Assembly (NCBI RefSeq): GCF_001656035.1
Contig: NZ_CP010029.1
Location: forward strand, 710,885 to 774,884
Direction: 5' to 3'
DNA: 64,000 nt
Origin: Yersinia entomophaga
Lineage (GTDB): Bacteria; Pseudomonadota; Gammaproteobacteria; Enterobacterales; Enterobacteriaceae
Part shown: in pieces, positions 44,647 through 53,239 of the stretch
How the letters are laid out: each line of letters begins with the position of its first letter
Numbering within the stretch: the stretch's first letter is position 1
Position numbers and translations under genes: made by a program
The notes under the pieces: generated by a model
Seen by the model: only the letters and a program-made list of their open reading frames with translations
What the model was told of the DNA's origin: nothing
The model's database searches: none

Positions 44647-45327
44647 ATGCAAAAAATTGGCGATATACCGAATACCCGAGCAGACAGTCACGGTGAGTTT
44701 ACGGACGGTAATGTGGCGGGCGGAGTGTCTCCCACGATACTGCCGGCCGAATGGTTTAATACCATACAACGAGAGTTAATCAATGTACTGGCGGCTGGCG
44801 GGGTGACGCCTGACACCACAAAGTTTAATCAGCTCGCTACAGCCATTTCAAAAATAATCACTGATGGTGGCTTTTTAAAAACAGCCAACAACCTGTCCGA
44901 GATAAAAGCAGCGGGGCAAGCAGCTGTCGCACAAACTCTCGCAAACCTTGGTTTAAAAGAAGCGGCTAAGCGAGATGTCGGCACTGGGATTAATCAGATA
45001 CCGGATATGTGGAGTTTTACCAGCTCAATGACCTCAACAGGCTGGATGAAGCGACCCGATGGTTTAATTGAACAATGGGGAGAATCATCCTTTTCCAGAT
45101 CAAATGACCAGTTTTTTTATGCTGACGCTTTTTTCCCAATAGCGTTCCCCAATAAAGTTTTAAATATGAGTGTGACACTCCACGGCATCACCGATATTTC
45201 GATAATAGGAAAAACGCTCGCTGCGGATATGTTAGCAAGAACATGGGCAGCGATCCCACTGAGCAAGAAAAGCGGGGAAAACATCCCTACAGCGCAAAGA
45301 GTTATGTGGCGCGTTATTGGTTATTAA
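44647..45327 (+). CDS. tail fibre protein, currently expressed arrangement
   Basis: A 226-aa fibre. The constant N-terminus attaches to the baseplate (MQKIGDIPNTRADSHGEFTD, GNVAGG, PAEWFNTIQRELINVL). A variable receptor-binding C-terminus begins about residue 101 at the crossover site (AQTLANLGLKE) and ends FPIAFPNKV...MWRVIGY. Inversion between 44948 and 47435 would replace everything after residue 101 with the silent C-terminus at 46310-47436, in the same reading frame. Confidence 0.88.
   Translation: MQKIGDIPNTRADSHGEFTDGNVAGGVSPTILPAEWFNTIQRELINVLAAGGVTPDTTKFNQLATAISKIITDGGFLKTANNLSEIKAAGQAAVAQTLANLGLKEAAKRDVGTGINQIPDMWSFTSSMTSTGWMKRPDGLIEQWGESSFSRSNDQFFYADAFFPIAFPNKVLNMSVTLHGITDISIIGKTLAADMLARTWAAIPLSKKSGENIPTAQRVMWRVIGY
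44936..44961 (+). promoter_or_regulatory. DNA inversion crossover site 1 (hix/gix-like)
   Basis: 26-bp quasi-palindrome with the core AAACCTTGGTTT, matching the AAACCWWGGTTT core of the Hin/Gin/Cin/Pin family sites. Central dinucleotide TT at 44948-44949. It lies in the fibre gene; its inverted partner is at 47423-47448. Confidence 0.85.
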
Positions 45328-45338
45328 GTGAGGTTTAA

Positions 45339-45839
45339 ATGAATTATTTCTACAGCCCAGCGAATAATGCCGCTTATCCAGAATCGTTAAAAACGGAATA
45401 TCAGGCTGCGCAAAGTTGGCCGGAGGATGCCGTTAAAATAACGGACGAGACTTATCAGACGTTTTTTGCCTGTGCTTCGCCAGCCGGTAAAACCAGAATA
45501 GCCGGAAAGCAAGGCCAGCCAGTTTGGGAGGATATTCCCGTTTATGTCCCTACCGATGATGAATTGGCCGCCCGTGCTCGCCGCTATCGCGATGCTTTCA
45601 TTCAAGCCACCGATCCCATGATGGTCAGTGATTATTCTATTGACGACGTACCGCTGACGGAAGAGCAGCGCAGCGAGCTAATCGCCACTCGTTTAGCGTT
45701 CAAACAGTGGCCGACGCTGGCGAGCTGGCCGCTGATTGAGTTGCCAGTGATTGCCGGGCTGGATAAATCCCGCTGGCTACTGACGGAAGCGGTGAATAAT
45801 GGCTACGTGGTGCCGGTGTGGCCGCCAGAATTTCGTTAA
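45339..45839 (+). CDS. tail fibre assembly chaperone, copy 1
   Basis: A 166-aa Tfa/Mu gpU-type chaperone (NYFYSPANNAAYPESLKTEY...WPEDAVKITDETYQTFFA...VWEDIP). It helps the fibre C-terminus to trimerise. It is paired with the fibre gene 11 bp upstream and inverts with it. Confidence 0.9.
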   Translation: MNYFYSPANNAAYPESLKTEYQAAQSWPEDAVKITDETYQTFFACASPAGKTRIAGKQGQPVWEDIPVYVPTDDELAARARRYRDAFIQATDPMMVSDYSIDDVPLTEEQRSELIATRLAFKQWPTLASWPLIELPVIAGLDKSRWLLTEAVNNGYVVPVWPPEFR

Positions 45840-45876
45840 ATCTTTATAGGCCGCATCGTTCGTGGCCTATAAAAAA

Positions 45877-46299
45877 TCACTCAGGCTTTAGTGGCCACTC
45901 GATATTTGGCGCAGTTGAAACGTCAACACGCATCAGCAAAACTCGATATTTTCTCCACTCTGTGAGGTCAGCCTTTTCTTTTTCTGTCGCATCTCCCATA
46001 TCAACAGCATCCTGCCGCCAGGCAATTTCAGAATCAGCCGCCTCCCTTAATGCCTTTTTTTTCTGGACAGCGCGATATATCAATTCTTCAGGTGAAGGCG
46101 GTGGTATATCAACCCATACTGGCCGTCCATTTAATGACCCTATGGTCTTCCTATCTGGTGGAGTAGTTTTCCAGTATTCATTAGATTCCTCATCAGAAAG
46201 TAAAACAGCATCACTTGGCCAGGTTTTCTTGTTATATGTACCATCATCTTTCCATGCTGCAGGTATGAATCCATTTAAATTAGCGCTGTAATATACCAT
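45877..46299 (-). CDS. tail fibre assembly chaperone, copy 2 (silent side)
   Basis: 140 aa from the ATG at 46299 (GAGGGAAATGC before it). Same family (MVYYSANLNGFIPAAWKDDG, TWPSDAVLLSDEESNEYWKT, PVWVDIPPPSPEEL) but diverged from copy 1, as expected for a chaperone matched to the other fibre tip. Read after inversion. Confidence 0.88.
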   Translation of the reverse strand: MVYYSANLNGFIPAAWKDDGTYNKKTWPSDAVLLSDEESNEYWKTTPPDRKTIGSLNGRPVWVDIPPPSPEELIYRAVQKKKALREAADSEIAWRQDAVDMGDATEKEKADLTEWRKYRVLLMRVDVSTAPNIEWPLKPE

Positions 46300-46309
46300 T
46301 GCATTTCCC

Positions 46310-47476
46310 TCAATATCCGATAGCAAAAACAAGTGGATTAGCTGTTCCAGGAACTGACCCAGAACCAAATACTTGTGAGAATAGGGTAATAGAATTTAAG
46401 TTGGTTGATGTCACTTGAAACATTTGGTCGCATGACCCCGTACCATTCCCCAGAGTGGACACGCTGGAGAACACGCAAGCAGTTGGGAATGCTATAGGGA
46501 ACGAGAGTGGACCCATGGTGCTCTCACCAGTAGAGGATGGGCCAGCAAACCATTGAATGATCAATCCACCAGGAACATCAGGTATGCGAATATAATCTCT
46601 GGTGGTTACTGTTTTCGGCTGTTGTGCTGAGATTTGTTTCCATTCTGACCATGGGCCCGCCCCATTCCACTCAGCGGTCAGACCACGGACAAACTTCAGT
46701 CCTGAGTACGTCGTATACTCTTGCTGGCATCCATAAGCTGATTGCGTGACAAGCAGTGTTCCACTTGTATTTGCCGGGTAGTGCCTACCAGGAGTTGCTT
46801 GAGAATCGACGGATTGATACCAAACACCCACGCTTGACGTAATATTACCAAAACCATTTAAATCTGAAGTACCCAAAGACCCTTTAATAGGGAATCCACT
46901 AAGATTTGACAGCGCCAAAGATGGATTTGCAATATCCGAGAGATTACTGATTTTGGCAAGACCACCAATATTTGTCAGGGACAAAGATGGATTTGTAACA
47001 TCAGAGAGATTACTGATTTTAGCAAGAGAACCAATGTCATTGGAGGTTGGTTTGTTATTGGGCCCGTAAAACTCAACCCATGATGCCCATGGCCCTGATC
47101 CAGTCCATGCACTAGATAATCCACGAACAAATTTACGACCAGAGTAGGCTGTATACTCTTGCTGGCATCCATAAGCTGATTGCGTGACAAGCAGTGTTCC
47201 AGATGATTGAATCGGATAATTCGCCGCCGAGGTTGCCAATATGTCGGTGGGTTGGTACCACACACCCGCAGAGGTTGCCCTATCACCCAGCGCATTTAAA
47301 TTAATTGTCCCAAGATCTCCTTTAGATGCAAACCCACCAATATTTGATAGGGACTTTGAGGCATTAGTAACATCAGAAAGGTTGGCGCTTTTCTTCAGGG
47401 CATCAGCAGCGGCGGCAATGACTTCGCCCAAACCAAGGTTTGCGAGATCACCGGCGGCAACACTTTCTTTAGTCAC
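46310..47476 (-). CDS. silent alternative tail fibre C-terminus
   Basis: 388 codons on the minus strand without a promoter, an SD or a baseplate-binding N-terminus. From 47436 leftward it supplies a larger receptor-binding tip: two tandem modules (KISNLSDVTNPSLSLTNIGG; then GVWYQ...TLLVTQSAYGCQQEYT...KFVRGL) and an end FPIAFPTACVF...FAIGY like the active fibre. Inversion would fuse it in frame behind the first 101 residues of the 44647 gene, giving a fibre of about 475 aa. Confidence 0.87.
   Translation of the reverse strand: MTKESVAAGDLANLGLGEVIAAAADALKKSANLSDVTNASKSLSNIGGFASKGDLGTINLNALGDRATSAGVWYQPTDILATSAANYPIQSSGTLLVTQSAYGCQQEYTAYSGRKFVRGLSSAWTGSGPWASWVEFYGPNNKPTSNDIGSLAKISNLSDVTNPSLSLTNIGGLAKISNLSDIANPSLALSNLSGFPIKGSLGTSDLNGFGNITSSVGVWYQSVDSQATPGRHYPANTSGTLLVTQSAYGCQQEYTTYSGLKFVRGLTAEWNGAGPWSEWKQISAQQPKTVTTRDYIRIPDVPGGLIIQWFAGPSSTGESTMGPLSFPIAFPTACVFSSVSTLGNGTGSCDQMFQVTSTNLNSITLFSQVFGSGSVPGTANPLVFAIGY
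46713..46763 (-). repeat. 51-bp direct repeat in silent fibre, copy A
   Basis: Identical to 47151-47201. Encodes the TLLVTQSAYGCQQEYT module; arose by an internal duplication of about 440 bp. Confidence 0.9.
47151..47201 (-). repeat. 51-bp direct repeat in silent fibre, copy B
   Basis: Second copy of the repeat at 46713-46763, 438 bp away. Such identical tracts allow module loss or gain by recombination. Confidence 0.9.
47423..47448 (-). promoter_or_regulatory. DNA inversion crossover site 2 (hix/gix-like)
   Basis: Inverted relative to site 1. On the minus strand it shares CTCGCAAACCTTGGTTT with site 1 and ends GGGCGAA. Codon phase across the core is identical (Leu-Ala-Asn-Leu-Gly-Leu), so inversion makes in-frame fusions in both directions. 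Confidence 0.85.
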
Positions 47477-47522
47477 CAGCCTTGCTGTGACACACTCCGA
47501 TTATTTTTTCGGGGAAATCAAC

Positions 47523-48080
47523 ATGCTGATCGGCTATATCCGGGTATCAACAAATGACCAAAACACCGAATTGCAACGTAATGCCTTAGTTAGTGCAAAA
47601 TGCGACCTGATTTTTGAGGATAAAATCAGCGGAAAATCCACCGACCGACCGGGATTGAAAAAAGCCATGCGCCATCTATCTACCGGTGACAGTCTGGTTG
47701 TCTGGAAGCTGGATCGCCTTGGGCGCAGTGTCAGGCACCTTATTACACTGGTGGAAGATTTAAAGAGTCGGGGTATTCACTTTCGTAGCCTTACGGACAG
47801 TATTGATACAGGAACGGCGATGGGGCGCTTCTTTTTTCATGTTATGAGTGCGCTGGCGGAAATGGAAAGAGAGTTAATTGTCGAGCGTACCTGTGCCGGG
47901 CTGGCTGCTGCGAGAGCGGAAGGGCGGATAGGAGGGCGGCGTCGTATTATGACCGATGAGGTTATTGCGCGTGCTAGACGAATGTTTGCTCAAGGGGCAA
48001 CGTTGCATCAGGTGGCGTTGGTTCTGGAAGTGTCACCTAAGACAATTTATAAGTATATTCCTGCAGCGGAGCAGGGATGA
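47523..48080 (+). CDS. pin: serine recombinase, Pin/Gin-type DNA invertase
   Basis: 185 aa from ATG 47523. Catalytic Ser10 in IGYIRVSTNDQNTELQ, the conserved KLDRLGRS, long E-helix (GRFFFHVMSALAEMERELI), and a C-terminal HTH (GATLHQVALVLEVSPKTIYKYI). It inverts the neighbouring fibre cassette by recombining the two AAACCTTGGTTT-core sites; Fis-bound enhancer DNA is expected in its 5' region. Like pin in e14 it stands beside the invertible segment. Confidence 0.93.
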   Translation: MLIGYIRVSTNDQNTELQRNALVSAKCDLIFEDKISGKSTDRPGLKKAMRHLSTGDSLVVWKLDRLGRSVRHLITLVEDLKSRGIHFRSLTDSIDTGTAMGRFFFHVMSALAEMERELIVERTCAGLAAARAEGRIGGRRRIMTDEVIARARRMFAQGATLHQVALVLEVSPKTIYKYIPAAEQG

Positions 48081-48134
48081 TGATTTTTCTGATTGATCAC
48101 TGTTCACACCCAACTCACCGCCATTTGCCCAGAA

Positions 48135-48546
48135 TTTACCCGCGAGGCTCTGGTCATAGAAATTGACCTTAATATCCCGGTACTAAGGGTCGTACGTGTG
48201 CTGAACAGGATCGTGGCAAACCGCGGATATCCACTGAAAATGCGGATGGATAACGGCCCGGATCTGATATCACTGATGCTGGCGCAGTGTGCTGAAGACC
48301 ATGGCGTGATGCTGGAATTTATTAAGCCGACGCAGAATGCGTTTATCGAAAGGTTTAACCGGACGTACCGGACAGACACTGGATTTTTATCTGTTCAAAA
48401 CACTGAATGAGGCACGGGAGATCACAGTGCGCTGGCTGAATGAATACAACAACGAGCTGCCTCATGAATCCCTGAATAACCAGACACCGGAAGAATACCT
48501 GTTGATGGCTGAAAAACTGGAAGTCTCAAAAAGTGTGCGAAACTAA
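48135..48546 (+). pseudogene. IS3-family (IS407-group) orfB remnant
   Basis: The C-terminal half of a transposase close to the OrfB of the IS at 11226 (FTREALVIEIDLNIPVLRVV; RMDNGPDLISL; NAFIERFNRTYR), then a frameshift near 48375 and a continuation (DFYLFKTLNEAREITVRWLNEYN) to 48546. No orfA and no ends; an old truncated insertion between the invertase and the cargo genes. Confidence 0.85.
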
Positions 48547-48731
48547 AATGGGTGTGCTTTCACAAGTACCGACAGAGTCCAGTTAATTCTCTCTTACAAC
48601 ATTCGCTACAAATAAACGGGAAGCATATCTGGATTTACATGGAGATACGGTGAGAGCTTTAATACTTGTAACCCTGCCATATAAAAAGTTAATATTCAGA
48701 CAGGATATTAACTATAAAATTAGGGATATAC

Positions 48732-49210
48732 ATGGCTAACTCAATTTATTTAACCTTGAGTGGTAATAAACAAGGGCTGATTTCTGCTGGTTGTTCAAGC
48801 GTCGATTCGATAGGTAATAAGGGACAGGAAAGCCATCTAGATAAAATATTCATATACAGTCTTTCGCATTCAATGACAAGGGAACAAAATGCAAGCCACC
48901 ATCCTATCACAATAAAAAACCTATTGATAAATCGTCACCGTTACTTGCGGTTGCCATCTCAGATAATGAATTATTAACTGCGACTTTTGATTGTTATCGT
49001 ACTAGCCAATCGGGGGCTCAAGAACTGTACTACAGTATTTCTATTACTGATGCAACCATCTCAGATCTAGCTGTATTTCATCCACATAGTGTGACTCATA
49101 CAGGTTCAGAACCTCAGGAAACAATTTCTTTACGTTATAAAAGCATAACCTGGAACCATCATATTGCAGGGACAAGTGGCTATAGTATTTGGGATGAACG
49201 AGTTTACTAA
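48732..49210 (+). pseudogene. hcp: hcp, type VI secretion tube protein, single frameshift
   Basis: The frame from 48732 reads MANSIYLTLSGNKQGLISAG, then YSLSHSMTREQNASHHPITI like Hcp. It shifts at the A-run 48911-48916, where one A fewer than expected destroys KKPIDK. The other frame continues LLAVAISDNELLTATFDCYR...SITDATISDL...GYSIWDERVY to the stop at 49210. Apart from that it is a full-length Hcp (about 160 aa). Either a recent pseudogene or a sequencing error in a homopolymer. Confidence 0.85.
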
Positions 49211-49263
49211 ATAGCGGACTGGGAAATTTATGATTTGTAGTGGATAACTTTCCCAGTAACTAA

Positions 49264-49542
49264 TTAAACGCCGATTTTTCTTCTTGCAATAATATATGGT
49301 GCAGCACTTAAATAACCAAAAACTAGAGATGTGTACTGAAGGAATTCGTTGTTACTTATATCTATTTTAAAAATAGGAATAACATCGAAATTCGAAACGT
49401 AAAAGTGGAATAATGGCGATATTGACGCCACAGCAATAGCTGCAAATTGACTGTAATTATCGTTGGAATTGGCAAGTTTTTTAATTATTGGATATAAAAT
49501 AAACAATACTGCTGTTGATAAGGTAATATATAAAAAATCCAT
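49264..49542 (-). CDS. small membrane protein, presumed immunity partner
   Basis: Ninety-two aa with three hydrophobic segments (LYITLSTAVLFILYPII, FAAIAVASISPLFHFYV, TSLVFGYLSAAPYIIA). It starts 4 bp after the DUF4225 gene, with its own GGG-type SD. Very AT-rich. Location directly downstream of an effector-like gene and membrane character suggest an immunity protein; sequence family not recognised. Confidence 0.6.
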   Translation of the reverse strand: MDFLYITLSTAVLFILYPIIKKLANSNDNYSQFAAIAVASISPLFHFYVSNFDVIPIFKIDISNNEFLQYTSLVFGYLSAAPYIIARRKIGV

Positions 49543-49546
49543 TTAT

Positions 49547-50389
49547 TTAACCCTTGTATGATAGATATTGGCCGTATGCAGTATTGTAATCGCCCACTAT
49601 CTCTAAAAAAATATCGCCAGCAGTCATTAGTCTTATCCCTTTCTTAGTTAAACCAGTGATAAGGTCTGCATCTATATATCTAAATAATCTCTGTAGGTCT
49701 GGTTCAAGTCTATATCCGAATAGGCTATTTAATGAAACTGATATATCTACAGTGGAGTAAAGTACGTCTGCACCAGATTCATCTATATTGAGAAGTTGTT
49801 TTGCTAGGCCACGATACACAAATCTCACCGGGCCGACATAATCCTCACGATAAAGAAGATAATAACCATTCTCAATAGTGTTATTAAAACCATGAGCTAG
49901 CATCAACCCGCCAGCTGGACCAGTTTCAATTAGTCCAAGGCCAGCCACAGTTTGTAAACCGCCAGATACAAAACCTATAGCAGCGATTACTATTTTCTTA
50001 TTTTCTTTTATTTTGTTCTTATTGAATTCTTCTATAACCTCTCTCTTTAAAATTATAGCTTGTTTTATTCTGTTGCTTGTTAATATTCTATCTTGTTCTT
50101 TTAATGACGCAATTTCATTATCCAATGCAGAAACAGCTTCAGGTAATGAAAACTCACCAGTATTAGTCTTCGCTATAATATCAGAGGAATATGCTATTAC
50201 CTCGGAGATAAATTTATCTTTGGCTAAACTCCATTTTATATACTTATTGGCAACGTTGTTCATTGTCTGAAGAAGCTCATTCTGCTTATTTGCAATGATG
50301 TTATTTAGCCGGTTAGATTCTCTTTGCGCGCTATCACCATATCCAGTAGCCCACGGGTGGCGTTCTTCAAACTCCTCATATGCATCCAT
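49547..50389 (-). CDS. DUF4225 protein, candidate type VI effector
   Basis: 280 aa: a long helical N-terminal region (residues 15-135), then a hydrophobic glycine-rich DUF4225 core (IAAIGFVSGGLQTVAGLGLI, ETGPAGGLMLAHGFNNTIEN, YVGPVRFVYRGLAKQL). DUF4225 genes are repeatedly found next to Hcp or VgrG genes in Yersinia and related bacteria. Here hcp is convergent and the small membrane protein follows. No catalytic motif is visible; a membrane-acting toxin is a guess. Confidence 0.7.
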   Translation of the reverse strand: MDAYEEFEERHPWATGYGDSAQRESNRLNNIIANKQNELLQTMNNVANKYIKWSLAKDKFISEVIAYSSDIIAKTNTGEFSLPEAVSALDNEIASLKEQDRILTSNRIKQAIILKREVIEEFNKNKIKENKKIVIAAIGFVSGGLQTVAGLGLIETGPAGGLMLAHGFNNTIENGYYLLYREDYVGPVRFVYRGLAKQLLNIDESGADVLYSTVDISVSLNSLFGYRLEPDLQRLFRYIDADLITGLTKKGIRLMTAGDIFLEIVGDYNTAYGQYLSYKG

Positions 50390-50534
50390 ATCGTCTGATC
50401 CTTGACTTATTTTTAGATAAATTCAATTACATTATATAGTTACATTAGCTTAATTGTAAGCCCTCCAAAAATAATTGAAATTTTCATATGTGAAAGCGGC
50501 ATTTTGCATGCCTGAATAACTGTTCCTAATACCG

Positions 50535-51552
50535 CTACACTTTTGCCTGACCATGTTTCCCACCAGGGAATGGGCTTACCATTTTCATAAAGTGGCGCAC
50601 TTTGTTCAGTAATTGCCACATCGAACGACAACTGTGATTTCTGGTTATCGTGTCATGTAATGCTTGCCATAATCGCTCTATGTGGTTGACCCGCGGCGAG
50701 TAGACTGTTTGATAAATAACAATAAATTTTGGCTTCTTCAACCATCTCAGCGTTTCACGGCTTTTATGGATAATGTAGTTATCTACGATCAGTGTGATAG
50801 TTTTTGCCCGCCTATAGGTACTTTTAAGATACTTTAACAGGCTGATAAATAAACCCGATTTTTTACTGCAACAACCGATGTAGCTGACTTTTCCCGTGCC
50901 ACGCACCGGTCAGATAATATTTTTCATTTTGCCCCGGCGTGACAACGCGTTTTTGCTGGCCCGCCGTTGCCAGTCGGCACCGATTTTTGGTTGAGATGGA
51001 TATTCACCTCATCCTCGTAAAATACGGGATTTTCGGCGTACATCCTGCAAGCGCTTCTGCGATGGCGGCCATTTTCTCTTCTTTATGCGGGTCGCGAATA
51101 CGCAGCGTGGGTGCCGCTCTCCGCCAGACCAGCCCGGCAGAGGGAAGCCAGCGGCGTACCGTTGAAGCATGTAGATGACAGCCTGTTATCTCATTGATTT
51201 TTAGTGCTAACAGTTCAGTACTCCAGCGAAATCGCTGATAACCAAAATCTCCCGGCGAGTGTTTAATCAACTGACGCAACAATGCGCAAATATGCTCAAA
51301 CGGCCAGCGTCGTCCGCGCCCTGAGGGCAATGATTTCAGACCTCAAATACCATAAACCGTGAACCAGTTAATCCAGCGCCCCAATGATGAACGCACGCAG
51401 CAAAGCGTTTTTGCAACGTCGCTGACTTTGTCACCACGATGAAGCATCAACATAGCGGTCAGTCTGCGGGCATGATCTTTGTCGCGTGTTTGATGAATAG
51501 TTTTCTGTATCAGGCGTCTTTCGTCGCGGGGTATCGATGCTATGATCGGTAT
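50535..51552 (-). pseudogene. IS630-family transposase, multiply disrupted
   Basis: Reading leftward from 51552: PIIASIPRDERRLIQKTIH...LTAMLMLHRGDKVSDVAKTL, an in-frame stop, then GRGRRWPFEHICALLRQLIKHSPGDFGYQRFRWSTELL. A frameshift near 51000 is followed by the DDE end (ITLIVDNYIIHKS; YSPRVNHIERLWQALHDTITRNH) to 50535. The initiator is ATA and at least three lesions are present, so it is dead. Confidence 0.88.
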
Positions 51553-51737
51553 AACTCAGTCCGGTTGGTGGTTTGGGATATTCAGCGATTGATCAGATCG
51601 CTTAAATCGGACTGAATTCCTTTCGAGTGATCTACTATTTGGAACAGCTATTTAGACTGGCGCTGTTTTCAGGGAGGAGATCACATCAGCCGGTGGGTGA
51701 AATCGAGGGATCAGAATAGGCAGAATGTATATAACGA

Positions 51738-51759
51738 ATCCGGGCTGAATTGCCCGGAC
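51738..51759 (-). terminator. dinI-like gene terminator
   Basis: CCGGGC/GCCCGG around TGAATT just downstream of the dinI-like stop on the minus strand; T-run weak. Confidence 0.5.
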
Positions 51760-51766
51760 TAAAAAT

Positions 51767-52009
51767 TCAAAGTTCTGAAACCAGCCACTGATCGGCTTCA
51801 TCAAACATTTCTTCAAGCAGGCGGTTAAGGATGGCTTTATCACCTTTGTTGGCATTGGTATTGATACCGTTCGCCTGCATTGGCTTAACCTTAACTTCTG
51901 CCTTAGGGAATACACGATGTATTCGCTTGGTTAGTTCAGCCAGGATCAGACCATTAGCACCCGGTATCTCTTCCACATTTCGCTTATGGTAAACCAGTTC
52001 AACTATCAT
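51767..52009 (-). CDS. DinI-like SOS-induced protein
   Basis: Eighty aa from the ATG at 52009: MIVELVYHKRNVEEIPGANG, LILAELTKRIHRVFPKAEVK, DKAILNRLLEEMFDEADQW, the DinI fold with its acidic C-terminal helix that mimics DNA and binds RecA. The upstream LexA box at 52030 predicts induction by DNA damage. Prophage DinI-like proteins can modulate RecA-driven repressor cleavage; that role here is inference. Sits next to attR. Confidence 0.88.
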   Translation of the reverse strand: MIVELVYHKRNVEEIPGANGLILAELTKRIHRVFPKAEVKVKPMQANGINTNANKGDKAILNRLLEEMFDEADQWLVSEL

Positions 52010-52029
52010 GTTTCCACTTCGCCCTGTGA

Positions 52030-52045
52030 CTGTTTGCATATACAG
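52030..52045 (-). promoter_or_regulatory. LexA box
   Basis: CTGTATATGCAAACAG on the minus strand: CTG-N10-CAG with an AT-rich centre, 21 bp upstream of the dinI-like ATG. Matches the enterobacterial SOS-box consensus. Confidence 0.8.
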
Positions 52046-52076
52046 TGGGGAGTTCTATCGCGGTTGAAAAGTCCTT

Positions 52077-52085
52077 CTGCAAAAC
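52077..52085 (+). promoter_or_regulatory. putative integrase arm-type site (right)
   Basis: CTGCAAAAC, same 9-mer and orientation as the three copies beside attL; about 120 bp inside attR. Confidence 0.5.
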
Positions 52086-52146
52086 TATCTTTCTTCACTT
52101 AATAATCAATCGGTTATAAGCGCCACTTTTAATTGTGTTGAGCGAA

Positions 52147-52193
52147 TAAAAAAAGCCGATAACCATCTATGAATCATGTGGTTACCGACTTTT
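52147..52193. terminator. bidirectional terminator at the prophage right end
   Basis: AAAAGCCGATAACCA pairs with TGGTTACCGACTTTT (one wobble position), with A-run before and T-run after. It insulates prophage and chromosome. Confidence 0.8.
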
Positions 52194-52204
52194 GGTATGT
52201 CTAC

Positions 52205-52376
52205 TGCTGCGTCATATGGGCTGGACTGAAGCCGCTGATTTAATCATTAAAGGCACTGAAGGCGCGATTCAGGCCAAGACAGTGACTTATGACTTCGAAC
52301 GTTTGATGGAAGGCGCTAAGCTGCTGAAATGCTCAGAGTTTGGCAACGCTATCATTAAACACATGTGATATTGACA
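52205..52376 (+). repeat. attR: right copy of the 172-bp icd repeat
   Basis: Identical to 6007-6178. Represents the original chromosomal icd 3' end displaced by the prophage: 55 C-terminal codons without start signals, stop codon and 8 further bases. Confidence 0.95.
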
Positions 52377-52390
52377 GTCAGCTAAATATG

Positions 52391-52413
52391 AACGGGAGCT
52401 TGATGCTCCCGTT
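52391..52413 (+). terminator. original icd terminator
   Basis: AACGGGAGC TTGAT GCTCCCGTT followed by GTTTATT, a perfect stem 15 bp after the displaced icd stop codon. Confidence 0.75.
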
Positions 52414-52475
52414 GTTTATTGTAAAGGTTGCAAGTTTTATCAAAACATTATCAAAATCCCCATAAAACAACGTTC

Positions 52476-52900
52476 ATCAGACTGCAATAGTGATCCCGTC
52501 TTTGCCTCTGTCATCATGGTAACGATCGGTCTGTTTCTGTGATTTGTGGCCCACAGCAACTGGGTATTAATCCCTTGCGCGCTGTACAGCCGTTCAAAAA
52601 GAGAGCGCGGCTTGTGAAATGTTGCAGGTGTTCCTGATCCCCAACTGATATTGGCTTTATCCCTTGCTTTGCTAAAATTGTCGTCAAAGTATTACCAGTG
52701 ACCTGAGCACCACGTCCTGCCATGGATGTCGCTCGGAAGTAATGCACCAAGTACTGGTTTATTGCGTAATCCCTGCAGCGAGCCACCATGTCACGCAAGG
52801 ATATATTCAGCGCCTCATATCGTATTGAAAGGGGAATGGCCAACTTAGCGTCAGTTTTCTCTTGGATAATATCTAGGTGGTCATCCTAGATATCGCTAAA
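52476..52900 (-). pseudogene. degenerate integrase of an older icd prophage
   Basis: Leftward frames resemble the C-terminal third of the intact Int at 6294: QEKTDAKLAIPLSIRYEALN; ISLRDMVARCRDYAINQYLV; SMAGRGAQVTGNTLTT, then a frameshift near 52610 and HKSQKQTDRYHDDRGKDGI-like codons in another frame. It is in the same position and orientation relative to an icd 3' end as the intact int, so it marks an earlier integration at the same site. The N-terminal two thirds are gone. Confidence 0.85.
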
Positions 52901-53239
52901 TTATTATAGTAATAAAATCAGGCGATACATAACCAAAAATTTCTTTCATCAATAATTGATTAACCAATAAGTTTTATATCACCGAAATACACTACCAGAA
53001 TCATATAAAATAATTAACGGGAAGGCACGGGAATGGATATAGTCTAAAACATCACTTAAATGGCCCTATCAAGAATAGGATCATGAATTAATAAAAAAAC
53101 GATCTACTCACCAACAGATTCACTATTGGTTTGTTATCATGACCCTCAAGTTTTATTAAAATTCATCCTTGTATTTTGTTTTAACTACATAGCTGCAAGG
53201 ATAACCACTATTTCATCAATATAAAATAATGGAGCCAGC
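52901..53239. other. AT-rich intergenic region
   Basis: Separates the integrase remnant from the exported-protein gene. I see no ORF with an SD and no strong hairpin; it should contain the promoter of the 53240 gene. Confidence 0.5.

Noticed and set aside
50440..50631. 63-codon minus-strand frame at the IS630 end
   Set aside because: Out of frame with the transposase remnant and without SD; part of the IS debris.
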